From Flavobacterium sp. NKUCC04_CG (GTDB lineage: Bacteria; Bacteroidota; Bacteroidia; Flavobacteriales; Flavobacteriaceae): 64,000 nt of DNA. This document shows, piece by piece, positions 40,547 to 49,791 of the stretch; positions within the stretch are counted from its first letter, which is position 1; each line of letters begins with the position of its first letter. Below the pieces are notes generated by a model that saw only the letters and a program-made list of their open reading frames with translations, was not told the DNA's origin and did not search any database. The DNA is taken from assembly GCF_019345525.1 (NCBI RefSeq), contig NZ_JAHKRA010000006.1:1-64000 (forward strand). The letters are read 5' to 3'. The position numbers and the translations under genes were made by a program.

Positions 40547-41647
40547 TTAATGGTTGTCTTCCACCGCTTGACCGATGAATAATGCAGACAACAAGGTAAA
40601 CACATACGCTTGCAAAGCGGCAACTAATATTTCCAATGCACTCATAAACAATACAAATGCTCCTGAAACCGGCGCAATAAATACCGATTGGAAAATAAAA
40701 ATCAAAGAAACTAAACTCAAGATAATAATGTGACCAGCAGTGATGTTAGCAAACAAACGAATCATCAAAGCAACAGGCTTGGTAAACATACCCATAATCT
40801 CTACAGGAACCATAATTGGCGCTAACCATAACGGCACTCCCGGTGTATTGAAAATGTGTCCCCAATAATTTTTATTACCACTAAAAATAGTGATTAAGAA
40901 AGTAAACATAGCCATTACAAAAGTAAAGGCAATATTTCCGGTAAGGTTAGAACTAAAAGGGAAGAAAGGAATCAATCCAAAAAGGTTATTCACCCAGATT
41001 ATAAAAAACACCGTCAATAAATACGGCATGAATTTTTCATATTTTTTTGCACCAATGTTAGGTATCGCTATTTCATCTCTAACAAAAACAATTAACGGTT
41101 CTAAGAAACCGGCTATCCCTTTTGGAGCTGCACTGTTTTTCTTGTAAGAACGCGCTACAGCACTAAACACAACAAGGATTAACAACACAGAGAAAATCAA
41201 AGAAAACACATGTTTTGTAATCGAGAAATTCATTGGTCTTTTAGAGAAATCCGTAATAGCAGGAGCTTCTATATGTGATCCGTCTGTTGCGGCTTCAAAA
41301 GCAGCTGCATAATAAATATTTCCGTGGTATCTAACAAAGGCTTGACCATTCTTTTCAACTACTACTGTAGCGTCGTCGTTATGATCAAATTCGCTAGACA
41401 TAAAAGTAACTAAACCATTGTTTGTCCAAAGAATTACTGGCAATGGCATGGAATAGGAATGACCGTTATAATCGAAGAGATGAAATTCATGCGAGTCGGC
41501 AATATGGTGCTGAATTAACTCCGTTGCATCAAACTCTTCAGCTTCTTTGTCGTGACTTTGACTTGCGTCGGCTGCTGTGGATACGAACGGCATCAAAATC
41601 AGCAATAGGGCAGATAAATACTTCGTGAATTTTTTTGCGGTCATCAT
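40547..41647 (-). CDS. atpB: F1F0 ATP synthase a subunit with long N-terminal extension
   Basis: 366 residues (ATG at 41644 also possible). Residues ~1-26 look like a signal peptide (FTKYLSALLLILMPFVSTAADA). A His/Asp-rich extracytoplasmic domain follows to ~150 (HIADSHEFHLFDYNGHSYSMPLPVILW). The a-subunit channel follows with the essential Arg in ALMIRLFANITAGH. The periplasmic extension is usual in Bacteroidota. Its function is unknown. Promoter box at 41690-41697 just upstream. Confidence 0.95.
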   Translation of the reverse strand: MMTAKKFTKYLSALLLILMPFVSTAADASQSHDKEAEEFDATELIQHHIADSHEFHLFDYNGHSYSMPLPVILWTNNGLVTFMSSEFDHNDDATVVVEKNGQAFVRYHGNIYYAAAFEAATDGSHIEAPAITDFSKRPMNFSITKHVFSLIFSVLLILVVFSAVARSYKKNSAAPKGIAGFLEPLIVFVRDEIAIPNIGAKKYEKFMPYLLTVFFIIWVNNLFGLIPFFPFSSNLTGNIAFTFVMAMFTFLITIFSGNKNYWGHIFNTPGVPLWLAPIMVPVEIMGMFTKPVALMIRLFANITAGHIIILSLVSLIFIFQSVFIAPVSGAFVLFMSALEILVAALQAYVFTLLSALFIGQAVEDNH

Positions 41648-41689
41648 TTTTACTTAAAAATTGAAATTTATGGTCTGTAAAATTTGATG

Positions 41690-41697
41690 CAAAGATA
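41690..41697 (-). promoter_or_regulatory. -7 box TATCTTTG before atpB
   Basis: Exact TAnnTTTG on minus, 42 bp upstream of the atpB start. Suggests the atpB-G genes have their own promoter besides readthrough from sprE. Confidence 0.5.
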
Positions 41698-41761
41698 AAA
41701 TTTTTAATTTATAAATAACTGTTAATGATGAAAAAAAAATCAAGAGCCATCTTGCTATAAA

Positions 41762-42163
41762 TCAAACGGTTTCCTCTTTTTTGTCTTTTAATAAGTCCAC
41801 AACAAAAAAGGTTTCGAAAAATAAATATAAAAAGTATGGAACAAAAAATGCCACAACATCAGCTATATAAGAACGATCGTCGCTTCGAATTATAGGCAAT
41901 AAGAAGAGCACAGACAGCATCATTTTAAAAAAACTGCTCGCCATAAACGCATATCCTGTGTATTCAGAAAAAACCGAATTGATATATAAAATAGCTCCGA
42001 ACAACAACAATGTAATTAAAAATAGAAAACCATAAATTGCAAATGTATTGTAGTAATAAGGCTGAGGCGACAAAATAAATTCAATAAAAAGATATTGAGC
42101 ACCACCAATTACTATCGTAAAAAGCACTAAGTATTTTATAAAATTCCCTAATTTTTGTTTCAT
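41762..42163 (-). CDS. small four-helix membrane protein (DUF6168-like), ATPase-associated
   Basis: 133 residues with four hydrophobic helices (FIKYLVLFTIVIGGAQYLFIEFIL; IYGFLFLITLLLFGAILYINSVF; FMASSFFKMMLSVLFLLPII; IADVVAFFVPYFLYLFFETFFVV) and a charged C-terminus (KDKKEE). Positioned between the AtpI/AtpZ-like gene and atpB, the place where AtpI-type assembly helpers lie. It may help c-ring or a-subunit assembly; inference from context. Confidence 0.7.
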   Translation of the reverse strand: MKQKLGNFIKYLVLFTIVIGGAQYLFIEFILSPQPYYYNTFAIYGFLFLITLLLFGAILYINSVFSEYTGYAFMASSFFKMMLSVLFLLPIIRSDDRSYIADVVAFFVPYFLYLFFETFFVVDLLKDKKEETV

Positions 42164-42185
42164 TATAATTGTTGTTTTATGAGTT

Positions 42186-42410
42186 TTATTTATTTTTATT
42201 AAGTTGTTGTACTTGTTTAATCACCAGAAACATCGATAAAAAAACTGCCAATAAAGAGCAGCCTACGGTAAATCCGGAGAAATTATTCGGGTATTTCTCA
42301 TCCAACCAAACCCCTAAATAGGTTCCGGCTGCGATAACCACTCCCATTTGCAGGGCCATACCCGAAAATCGAATGTATTGATTGACGGATTTTTTATCGT
42401 CTGGGCGCAT
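42186..42410 (-). CDS. AtpZ/AtpI family protein
   Basis: 74 residues with two membrane helices (MALQMGVVIAAGTYLGVWLDEKY and FTVGCSLLAVFLSMFLVIKQV). The G-x-x-L-G-x-x-L-D-(E/K) turn is the AtpZ/AtpI signature. These proteins help c-ring assembly or ion supply for F-ATPase. Starts directly after the bactofilin stop codon. Confidence 0.88.
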   Translation of the reverse strand: MRPDDKKSVNQYIRFSGMALQMGVVIAAGTYLGVWLDEKYPNNFSGFTVGCSLLAVFLSMFLVIKQVQQLNKNK

Positions 42411-42803
42411 TTATTTTTTTGTTTTTGACTGTTCTTCAGCTGGCATAATTCCCGTCATTTTACAGGTTACTTTAAAAACAGCTCCCGGTTCTACGGACAA
42501 TTGACCTACACTTATTTCACCCGAAACTACCGCCGAAGCTTTGAGAATTAGAGCTTTTGAAACCGTCATTTTACCATCAACCTCGCCTTCAATATCTGCA
42601 TTTTCGCAAATAACATCTCCTTTTATAACGGCACTTGGCCCCAAAACCAACCTTCCCTGAGAGGTAAAATTACCCAATAAAACACCGTCTAGTCGGAAAT
42701 CAGCTACAGTCTCTATGGAGCCTGTTATCGTCGTTCCTTCAACAATTCTATTGGTTTTCCCTAATAAGTCCGTGTACGTTTTCTTTTTAGGTTTATCAAA
42801 CAT
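42411..42803 (-). CDS. bactofilin (polymer-forming cytoskeletal protein)
   Basis: 130 residues. Central right-handed beta-helix repeats (IVEGTTITGSIETVADFRLDGVLLGNFTSQGRLVLGPSAVIKGDVICENADIEGEVDGKMTVSKALILKASAVVSGEI) with disordered ends, matching the bactofilin DUF583 family. Forms filaments bound to membrane that scaffold cell-wall or motility machinery. Lies two bases after sprE, so the two are likely linked in function. Confidence 0.92.
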   Translation of the reverse strand: MFDKPKKKTYTDLLGKTNRIVEGTTITGSIETVADFRLDGVLLGNFTSQGRLVLGPSAVIKGDVICENADIEGEVDGKMTVSKALILKASAVVSGEISVGQLSVEPGAVFKVTCKMTGIMPAEEQSKTKK

Positions 42804-42805
42804 AT

Positions 42806-45421
42806 TTATTTATTTTTCATTTCTAAAAACAACTCCCAATTCTTTTTAACTTGTATAACGGTATAGTTTTCAGTAGATACAATCGTGGCTGCTTCATCAA
42901 TTTTATATGCTGATGCACTTTTTAAATAGGCCACTGCCGCCTCAGCGCTACGCTCATTTTCAAAACCGTGAAGTACAAAAAACACTTGGTTTACGGTGTA
43001 GTAATCCTGTGAAAATTTCACTTTTCCGTCATTTCTATCCAAAACATATCGTTCTAACTTTCTTGCCACCAACAATGATTTTTCCAAAGACTCGGCTGGA
43101 ATACTGTAAACTACCTTCCAACTACGAGACGCATCATCACTTAATTTCAGAGCATTTAGTTTTGGCAAATCCCTATTGATAATACGGTCTGCCTCTTTGG
43201 CTTCCGCCTTACCTGCATAGGTCAAAGCTACGTAATTCAATGCCTTTTTGTATGCATCAATCCCTTCAAGCCTTCCTATGATATTGGCCTTTAGCAATTC
43301 GTATTTAGGCAAGAAATCGCTCTCTACAAACTGAGAAATTGCTTGATTGGCATTGGCCAAGGCTAGCACGTAATTTCCTTTCTCATATTCTTGATACAGT
43401 TTTCCATACACTTGCTCTGGAGAGCCTTCAACCTCAGATGAAATATTTTTATTCAGCAACAATTCTGCATATCGAGAATCGCTATGTTGTGATAAAATAT
43501 TTTGCTTCCAATATTCGGCCTTAACCGGATCAATACTCAAATATATTTTATACAGATTGTATTTAGCCGGCAAAATCAATCGCTCTTCAGGCTCAAAGAG
43601 TAATAACGCCTCGAATTTTTCTACAGCCAATTCAAATTCTGCAAACTTATCACTGTAAATCGATCCCAATTGGAAGTATGCAAAATCCCTATCCTTTTTA
43701 ATGGCCGCTAACTCTTTTGGATCGGTAGGAATTTGCCCTTTGTAAAAGGCTACAGAATACCTTAAGTTTTCTTCAGACCCCTCCTCTACTTCGCCTGCCG
43801 CTGCTTTACCGTCGGTATTCAAATCCGATTCTGTATTAGAAATGGATGAAGAACCCGCCCAACGCCAATCGTCTTTTAAGCTTCTATTTCCCCAACGTTT
43901 TTTAAATTCCAATTTACCGAAAGAAACAGCATTAGAAGAATAAAAATAAAAATTAGAACCGCCAGATTTAGAACCCGAACCGGCTGTATTTGACAATGCT
44001 TTCTGAGCCATTCCTATGGGGTCAATACTTCCACCTGTTAGTGGATTCGTAATTGTTGCAAAAGGAGACTGACCATTGGACTGAGCCCCTTTGTTCGCCA
44101 AAGCTTCCTTACGCTTATCATCTAATTTCATCTTGTTTATCAATGAATTAAAATAAGCGTCTTGCTCGGTCGAACTCATAGCTACCAATCTCAAAATACT
44201 ATCACTTTCTTTAGCCGTACGTTCATACATGACCACGTCGTGTAGGTTGTCGCGTTTTTTGTTGATTTGATAAAACTCTTTTGTTTTTGGAGGCAATAAC
44301 ACCAAAGTACTGTCGTAATACTGTCCTGCCCATTCGTATTTGGCTTGATTAAAATAAATTTCGGCCAAGCTCTTGTAATTGGAGGCTTTTAAATATAAAT
44401 CACCCTTGCTTTCTTTAAGCGAGGTTTTAAAATAATTGATGGCAGTAGGGTGTTTTTCTTGCTGCAAATAAAACAATCCTACCTGTCGATTAAGCAAGTC
44501 CAAATAAGGTCTGTTTTCCCTGTCTTTTAGCAAGCTTTTATATTTATCTAAGAAGGCGACGCTATCCACCTTTTTAAGATCTCCATACAACAATTGATTG
44601 GCATGTGATTGTATCATATATGGGCGAGGAGCTCGACGATTCATATCGATAACCTCTTGAAACGACGCCAAGGCCAATTCTTTTTTATCCGTTCGTCCAT
44701 ATAGTTGCCCTAATATAAAACTATAACGCGCTGTTTCCTCTATACGTTCCGTCAACATCTTTGCATCGACTAAAGGACTGATGGCACTATCCATATGTCC
44801 GGCATTCAAATAAGCCTGCGCCATTGTTGCCAAGGCATCAGCGCGATTTTGACCTTTTAAACCAGGCTCTTTCAGCATCTTTTTTATATTCTGAATCGCC
44901 AGCTCATCATACATCAATCGCAAGTTGGTTTTCTCTCTCCACACTTTCGCTTCGCTGATTTTATCGCTGTTTGGATATTTGTACAGTATATAATTAAAGG
45001 ATTCCAAGGCTGGAATAAATCGATTGTCGTAATACCTGGATTTCCCCAATAACAAATAAGCTTCATCCATTTGCGGGTTTTTCTCCCGACCTCCAATATA
45101 CATCGAGCGCTTTTGAATGGCTTTGGTAGCCTTGTCTTCCGCTAAGCGAAAATCTGGATTTTTAGGCTTGTCATCCAATAATGCACGCTCTTCAGGTTGC
45201 ATTCTTTCGATGGGTAGTACTTCCCAAAAATTATCATGATATTGTTCCCTTAAATCCTTTAGCCCTTTATCAAAAGCAATATTCCCGTTGTACAAGACAT
45301 TAAATTTGGTATTCAACGACTGAAACTGCCGATTGACCAAAGCATCCTTTTTAGTAGAACACGCCCATATAAAAGCGCCAACCACCAAGACTAAAATATA
45401 TTTAGAGATATTCGTTTTCAA
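42806..45421 (-). CDS. sprE: gliding motility/T9SS lipoprotein SprE (PorW)
   Basis: 871 residues. Lipobox WACS (Cys21). Long array of TPR-like helices (AYLLLGKSRYYDNRFIPALESFNYILYKYPNSDKISEAKVW; YFKTSLKESKGDLYLKASNYKSLAEIYFNQAKYEWAGQYYDSTL), and the signature start STKKDALVNRQFQSLNTKFNVLYNGNIAFDKGL. SprE/PorW links the T9SS translocon to the trans-envelope motor ring and is needed for secretion and gliding. This gives a T9SS for the sorting-domain protein at 8931-10508. First gene of the bactofilin-atp cluster. Confidence 0.93.
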   Translation of the reverse strand: MKTNISKYILVLVVGAFIWACSTKKDALVNRQFQSLNTKFNVLYNGNIAFDKGLKDLREQYHDNFWEVLPIERMQPEERALLDDKPKNPDFRLAEDKATKAIQKRSMYIGGREKNPQMDEAYLLLGKSRYYDNRFIPALESFNYILYKYPNSDKISEAKVWREKTNLRLMYDELAIQNIKKMLKEPGLKGQNRADALATMAQAYLNAGHMDSAISPLVDAKMLTERIEETARYSFILGQLYGRTDKKELALASFQEVIDMNRRAPRPYMIQSHANQLLYGDLKKVDSVAFLDKYKSLLKDRENRPYLDLLNRQVGLFYLQQEKHPTAINYFKTSLKESKGDLYLKASNYKSLAEIYFNQAKYEWAGQYYDSTLVLLPPKTKEFYQINKKRDNLHDVVMYERTAKESDSILRLVAMSSTEQDAYFNSLINKMKLDDKRKEALANKGAQSNGQSPFATITNPLTGGSIDPIGMAQKALSNTAGSGSKSGGSNFYFYSSNAVSFGKLEFKKRWGNRSLKDDWRWAGSSSISNTESDLNTDGKAAAGEVEEGSEENLRYSVAFYKGQIPTDPKELAAIKKDRDFAYFQLGSIYSDKFAEFELAVEKFEALLLFEPEERLILPAKYNLYKIYLSIDPVKAEYWKQNILSQHSDSRYAELLLNKNISSEVEGSPEQVYGKLYQEYEKGNYVLALANANQAISQFVESDFLPKYELLKANIIGRLEGIDAYKKALNYVALTYAGKAEAKEADRIINRDLPKLNALKLSDDASRSWKVVYSIPAESLEKSLLVARKLERYVLDRNDGKVKFSQDYYTVNQVFFVLHGFENERSAEAAVAYLKSASAYKIDEAATIVSTENYTVIQVKKNWELFLEMKNK

Positions 45422-45527
45422 TATTCGAAGTTTAAATACTTAACTTTTAAAACACTAATTTAGTATGACTAATGGGTAAAAATACGGCACTTTTATCGAA
45501 AAAAATTACTTTTAGGCAAAAATAAGA

Positions 45528-45559
45528 AATTCGCTTATCCAAAAAGGGATAAGCGAATT
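45528..45559. terminator. strong 13-bp hairpin after the ABC exporter genes
   Basis: AATTCGCTTATCC (45528-45540) pairs perfectly with 45547-45559. The U-run on minus is poor, so it may be an RNA 3' end stabiliser or a weak terminator for the ABC operon. Confidence 0.55.
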
Positions 45560-45597
45560 CTAAGAATGAATAATAATTAAATGTAGATCCGTGATAA

Positions 45598-46296
45598 TTA
45601 AACGGAAAAAAAGCTTTCCAGTTCTTGTAATGTCGTTTCGGAAGTCTGTACATCTTTAACGATGCGTCCTTTTTCCAATGCCACTATACGCGTTGAAACC
45701 TCAACAGTATGTTGTAAATCATGGCTGGAAACCAACATCGTTATCTCTTTGGATTCCGATTTTTGTTTGATAATATTTTTTAATCGAATTTGGGTTGTTG
45801 GATCTAAGTTAGCAAACGGCTCATCCAATATAACCAGTTGTGGATTACCAATAAATGCGGCAACGATTCCCACTTTCTTCTGATTTCCCTTTGAGAGGTC
45901 TCTCAAGTACTTTTTTATATTTAAAATCTCTCCATTAAAAAAATCTTCATATTCTAGCAAAAAACTCTGAACGGCACTTTTATTCATCCCCCTCAGTTCT
46001 CCTATAAAATAAAAATATTCTTCCGGTGTCAAATACCCTATCAGAAAACTCTCATCGATGAATGCCGCTGTAAAAGGCTTCCATTGCTCCGTAATCTTGA
46101 CCTCAAAACCCCCATTTAAAATAGTGCCTTTAGTAGGAGTAATCAAGTCGAGAAGCAAACTAAAGAAAGTGGTTTTTCCCGCTCCATTATTTCCGACTAA
46201 ACCGAAACTCTCCCCTTTTTGAATATCCAAAGAGTCAATGTCCAAAACCGTGGTACCGTTATATGTTTTAGATAAATTTCGTACTTGTATCATCAT
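45598..46296 (-). CDS. ABC transporter ATP-binding protein
   Basis: 232 residues. Walker A GNNGAGKTT, signature LSKGNQKK (a variant of LSGGQ common in ABC-2 type exporters), Walker B LVILDEPFANLDP and switch SSHDL. Works with the DUF5687 membrane partner upstream (20 bp gap) as a two-gene exporter. Substrate not indicated. Confidence 0.92.
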   Translation of the reverse strand: MMIQVRNLSKTYNGTTVLDIDSLDIQKGESFGLVGNNGAGKTTFFSLLLDLITPTKGTILNGGFEVKITEQWKPFTAAFIDESFLIGYLTPEEYFYFIGELRGMNKSAVQSFLLEYEDFFNGEILNIKKYLRDLSKGNQKKVGIVAAFIGNPQLVILDEPFANLDPTTQIRLKNIIKQKSESKEITMLVSSHDLQHTVEVSTRIVALEKGRIVKDVQTSETTLQELESFFSV

Positions 46297-46315
46297 ATCG
46301 TTAATTTCTATCGAT

Positions 46316-47785
46316 TTAATTTTTTTGTTTATATGCCTTTAATGCCTCGTATTTCTCACTTTTATAGAGGCGTTCTATGATATCGAAAACCCTATTCCTA
46401 AAAACCAAACCACTTGCACCTATAACCGTCAATGCGATAAGGGCAGCCTCCAAATTCCAAAACGTTTTAAAGCCAATATAAATCATAATTGGAACAAATA
46501 CCTTTGGCATTGAAACCAGCATAGCTTTTAAATTAAATGCTTGTTTTTCGCCAAATACATTTTTGTTTTTTTCCAAATCTACGGGTGTTTTTATATAAGC
46601 TCCTCCCCACAAAACCAAATAACCATTCACCCCAATATTAAAAACACCAATCGCTAAAATCAACGCATATACCTCCCAACCAAAAAACAGATAAAAAGAA
46701 CTGAGCACCATTGAAACCAAGGTTCCCAAAACCATTAACCACCATTTCGCCATTAAATAATCTCTGTATTTAATATTCTGACACATCATTAAAGGATAAT
46801 AGGAAGAGTCCCAACTCGGAACAAATTGCCCGAAGTTTAAAAGAAAGCCTCCAGTAATCATGATTCCAAAAGCCACATGCATAAAGTCGTTATTATATTC
46901 TGGCATTATGTCACCGAAAGACAACAAACCAAAAAGCAAGAAAACCAAGCTCATCACAACCGTTGTACGGGGTCTTTTATTCCTTTTGATCATTCTAAGG
47001 TCGTTTTTTAGAAAGGGACTTATCGTACCAAAACGATCTAACCAACTAAAATCCTCAGTTTCCACTTCTTCCTGAGCTTTAGAAAGCGCTGAATCTAAAT
47101 ATAAATTTTTCGAATAAAATGAAAAAGCCCATTTATACAATAGGACTAAAAGCCCTAAAGGCACGACCACCAAAAAGGGATAATCATAGAAGGATTTAAA
47201 AAACAGCTCTGTAAAAATGGTCAGGTCAGCGACTTCAAAATAATGCAAAACTCCAATTACAGCAATAATACCGACTGTTACATAGAAAAAAACTGGACGG
47301 TTATTGATTAGCAAGTTTAGAAAATTGAAACAGTATATCCATAACAACAAACTCAAACCCCAAAAAACAACGTGCACTACCGGCATTCCCTCATAGATCA
47401 TGATTCCACATAAGGGAATAAAAAAGAAAAGATGTACCGTATTAAAAACGGCAACAATCGTTTTTTCCAAGAAATATTTAACCAAGCGACTGCGCTTGAT
47501 ATTTAGTATTAATAAGGGTCGGATATTTGCCGTGGGTAGTTTTTGAAAGAAGAAACGCAGTGATAGGTCTGCTGCAAAATAATAAATCAAGTATTTGTTA
47601 ATAGTTTCAAAGGGTGGTAAACCATTTTCCTCTAAAAGGAAATAACTTAAAACTCCAACTGCCATAAAAACTCCTAGTAAATATAAAGCGCCCAGCAGAA
47701 ATAAGATTTTTACGAAAAGATTGAACTTAAAAGAAGCAGCTCTTGAAAAAGCTTTCCACTCTAAAGGAACAAGATATTTTAACAT
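46316..47785 (-). CDS. DUF5687 family ABC-type permease
   Basis: 489 residues from the ATG at 47785 (MLKYLVPLEWKAFSRAASFKFNLFVKILF); the frame to 47866 adds 27 atypical residues. About 10-12 membrane helices. The KNDLRMIKRNKRPRTTVV segment in the cytoplasmic loop and the paired C-terminal helices match DUF5687, which always goes with an ABC ATPase like the one downstream. Substrate unknown. Confidence 0.85.
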   Translation of the reverse strand: MLKYLVPLEWKAFSRAASFKFNLFVKILFLLGALYLLGVFMAVGVLSYFLLEENGLPPFETINKYLIYYFAADLSLRFFFQKLPTANIRPLLILNIKRSRLVKYFLEKTIVAVFNTVHLFFFIPLCGIMIYEGMPVVHVVFWGLSLLLWIYCFNFLNLLINNRPVFFYVTVGIIAVIGVLHYFEVADLTIFTELFFKSFYDYPFLVVVPLGLLVLLYKWAFSFYSKNLYLDSALSKAQEEVETEDFSWLDRFGTISPFLKNDLRMIKRNKRPRTTVVMSLVFLLFGLLSFGDIMPEYNNDFMHVAFGIMITGGFLLNFGQFVPSWDSSYYPLMMCQNIKYRDYLMAKWWLMVLGTLVSMVLSSFYLFFGWEVYALILAIGVFNIGVNGYLVLWGGAYIKTPVDLEKNKNVFGEKQAFNLKAMLVSMPKVFVPIMIYIGFKTFWNLEAALIALTVIGASGLVFRNRVFDIIERLYKSEKYEALKAYKQKN

Positions 47786-48144
47786 AGCGATATGCAGTTT
47801 TATATAATAAGTACACTTTAGCCACCAGTTGTTACACTTTTGCTCCTGTTTATTTTGAAAAAACATAATATTTATATCAAATCAAAGGAATTATAGAGAA
47901 AATCGCGCTTTTAAAAACCACCTGTTTTGATGTTTAATTCCATACAAATGCAGCTTAAGTGTTTCCTAAAAAAAACCACTACTTATGAACTACTCCAAGA
48001 TCAACTGCTTTTTAATAATTATATTTGCACCATAAAAATCACATGGAATTGGATTTATGCGACAGCTACTAACATAGAATTGAAAACCACCAACTATGTA
48101 CAGCAAGCAACATCATACATCCTTAAACACAAAACACAATCTGC
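47786..48144. other. divergent intergenic region
   Basis: 359 bp with no gene. It holds TATATTTG at 48020-48027 as a likely -7 box for the plus-strand gene at 48145, giving a leader of ~110 nt. Confidence 0.4.
48020..48027 (+). promoter_or_regulatory. -7 box TATATTTG
   Basis: Exact TAnnTTTG on plus, 118 bp before the ATG at 48145. No clear -33 element. Confidence 0.35.
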
Positions 48145-48552
48145 ATGAAAAAAGATATTATTATTCCAGTAGTCAAAGATGTTTTTATGGCTGCCGTATA
48201 TGAATGGAATGAGGAGTTTGCCAGCCATGCTTGGTATGCCTATATAATCAATAAGAGCGAATTGCCTTTAGAAGCCATTATGATCATCTCTCAAGCAGAA
48301 GGAATGATTGACGCGGAGTTGAGAAAAAGCACCCTATTTAGACATGCCTTTCCTAGGTTAGAAGCAGGCGCATCGATAAAAGTAGAGCTATTAGACGAGA
48401 ATATTTTTCAACTTGACAATCGCTTTATGGTCACTTTCTTTTCAGAGGGCACCCTATTTGACAAAAACTATATTTTCCCCGCAAATACGATTAGCGTTGA
48501 CAACGTGATTGATTTGGACAACAACAAACATCAAGGAATTTTATCTCAATAA
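48145..48552 (+). CDS. conserved hypothetical protein
   Basis: 135 residues, soluble, acidic. Starts MKKDIIIPVVKDVFMAAVYEWNEEF, with SHAWYAYIINKSELPLEAIMIISQAEG and FMVTFFSEGTLFDKNYIFP later. Looks like an all-beta sandwich with aromatic core residues. I recall no named domain but the type recurs in Flavobacteria. Single-gene transcript with its own terminator. Confidence 0.7.
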   Translation: MKKDIIIPVVKDVFMAAVYEWNEEFASHAWYAYIINKSELPLEAIMIISQAEGMIDAELRKSTLFRHAFPRLEAGASIKVELLDENIFQLDNRFMVTFFSEGTLFDKNYIFPANTISVDNVIDLDNNKHQGILSQ

Positions 48553-48592
48553 AAAATGCCCCTAAAACCAAAAAGGATTTAGGGGCATTATA
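48551..48592. terminator. bidirectional terminator
   Basis: AATGCCCCTAAA (48555-48566) pairs with TTTAGGGGCATT (48578-48589), with A- and T-rich flanks. Shared by the hypothetical gene and terC, which converge here. Confidence 0.8.
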
Positions 48593-48609
48593 TTTAAAAT
48601 ATATTTTTT

Positions 48610-49593
48610 TTATTGCTCGTGCTTTGGTGGAAACAACAGCGACAATACAATAGATAGGGTTAATACACTTCCGATTACAGTAAGTGATATCCAAGACTCC
48701 ATATGGTAAAATGGAGATATAATCATTTTCACACCTATAAAGGCCAAGATGATTGCCAATCCATATTTTAGTTTGCTAAAACTATCCATAAAATTCGCCA
48801 ATAGGAAATAAAGTGATCTCAATCCTAAAATCGCAAAAATATTGGAAGTATATAAGATAAACGGGTCATCTGGCGCAATAGCGAAAATGGCCGGAATACT
48901 ATCTACTGCAAAAAGCAAATCGGTAAATTCAATAACCACTAATGCAACAAATAGCGGTGTTGCCATTTTTACACCGTTTTGAACGGTAAAGAATTTATCA
49001 CCATCGTAGTTCTCACTTACTTTAAAAAATTTGTGAACCAGTCTAACGGCAGGGTTTTTAGATAAATCGGCATTAGCATCATTTTCTTCTTTACTAAACC
49101 AGGATTTAATTCCCGAATACAATAAGAAAACACCAAAAATAGTCAAGACAGCATTAATTCGTACCGTTTGTCCAAACAGTTCCATATCTGGCAAATAGGT
49201 ATGATTAATCATTTCCACACCGGCGAAGATGAATATCGCTCTAAATACTAATGCGCCTATAATTCCCCAAAACAATACCCTATGGTGTAAATGTTTTGGA
49301 ACCTTAAAGAAGGTAAATACTAAGATAAACACAAATAGATTGTCAACGGAAAGTGCCTTTTCAATCCAATAGGCCGATTGAAAACGAGCAAAGTTTTCAA
49401 AATCCATATAGAAGTAGATGACTCCACTAAATACCATAGACAATGAAATCCAAACAATAGACCAGGTCAAGGCTTCCTTAGTAGAAACTTCATGGCTTTT
49501 TTTATTGAAAATTCCCAAATCCAATAATAACATAATAAATACGGCAATACCGAATACGGCTAAAATTCCCGGATGATTAATCAGATGATCCAT
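48610..49593 (-). CDS. TerC/Alx family membrane protein
   Basis: 327 residues with about nine membrane helices. Family motifs: the acidic pair in EKALSVDNLFVFILVFTFFKVP and VVIEFTDLLFAVDSIPAIFAI, plus RSLYFLLANFMDSFSKLKYGLA. The Asp residues in helices bind metal; members export Mn2+ (Alx) or relate to tellurite resistance. Here a Mn exporter role is most likely. I see no yybP-ykoY riboswitch in the short leader. Confidence 0.92.
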   Translation of the reverse strand: MDHLINHPGILAVFGIAVFIMLLLDLGIFNKKSHEVSTKEALTWSIVWISLSMVFSGVIYFYMDFENFARFQSAYWIEKALSVDNLFVFILVFTFFKVPKHLHHRVLFWGIIGALVFRAIFIFAGVEMINHTYLPDMELFGQTVRINAVLTIFGVFLLYSGIKSWFSKEENDANADLSKNPAVRLVHKFFKVSENYDGDKFFTVQNGVKMATPLFVALVVIEFTDLLFAVDSIPAIFAIAPDDPFILYTSNIFAILGLRSLYFLLANFMDSFSKLKYGLAIILAFIGVKMIISPFYHMESWISLTVIGSVLTLSIVLSLLFPPKHEQ

Positions 49594-49616
49594 AATTTAA
49601 TTTTTATTTTACTCGG

Positions 49617-49624
49617 CAAAAATA
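49617..49624 (-). promoter_or_regulatory. -7 box TATTTTTG before terC
   Basis: Minus-strand TAnnTTTG, 23 bp upstream of the ATG, giving a short leader of about 20 nt with no room for a metal riboswitch. Confidence 0.4.
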
Positions 49625-49713
49625 ATTCTTAAAAACTAGCCCAAGAGAAAGCTTATAATTTATTTAAAATCAACAACTTACAAAGTTAAAAAAACAACAA
49701 ATGCAATGAAAAC

Positions 49714-49752
49714 AAAAAAGCAACGCATTGAAATTCAATGCGTTGCTTTTTT
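49714..49752 (-). terminator. terminator of gpsA
   Basis: A 19-bp perfect stem (AAAAAAGCAACGCATTGAA with its complement) around one unpaired base; U-run on both sides. Confidence 0.85.
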
Positions 49753-49791
49753 AAACGTATGATTTGACCTTATGATGCCGTATTTTAAAAA

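Noticed and set aside
45528..45559. Integration or attachment site
   Set aside because: Perfect inverted repeat, but no integrase or mobile gene is near; better explained as an RNA hairpin.
49594..49713. Mn riboswitch before terC
   Set aside because: The leader from the likely start site is only about 20 nt.
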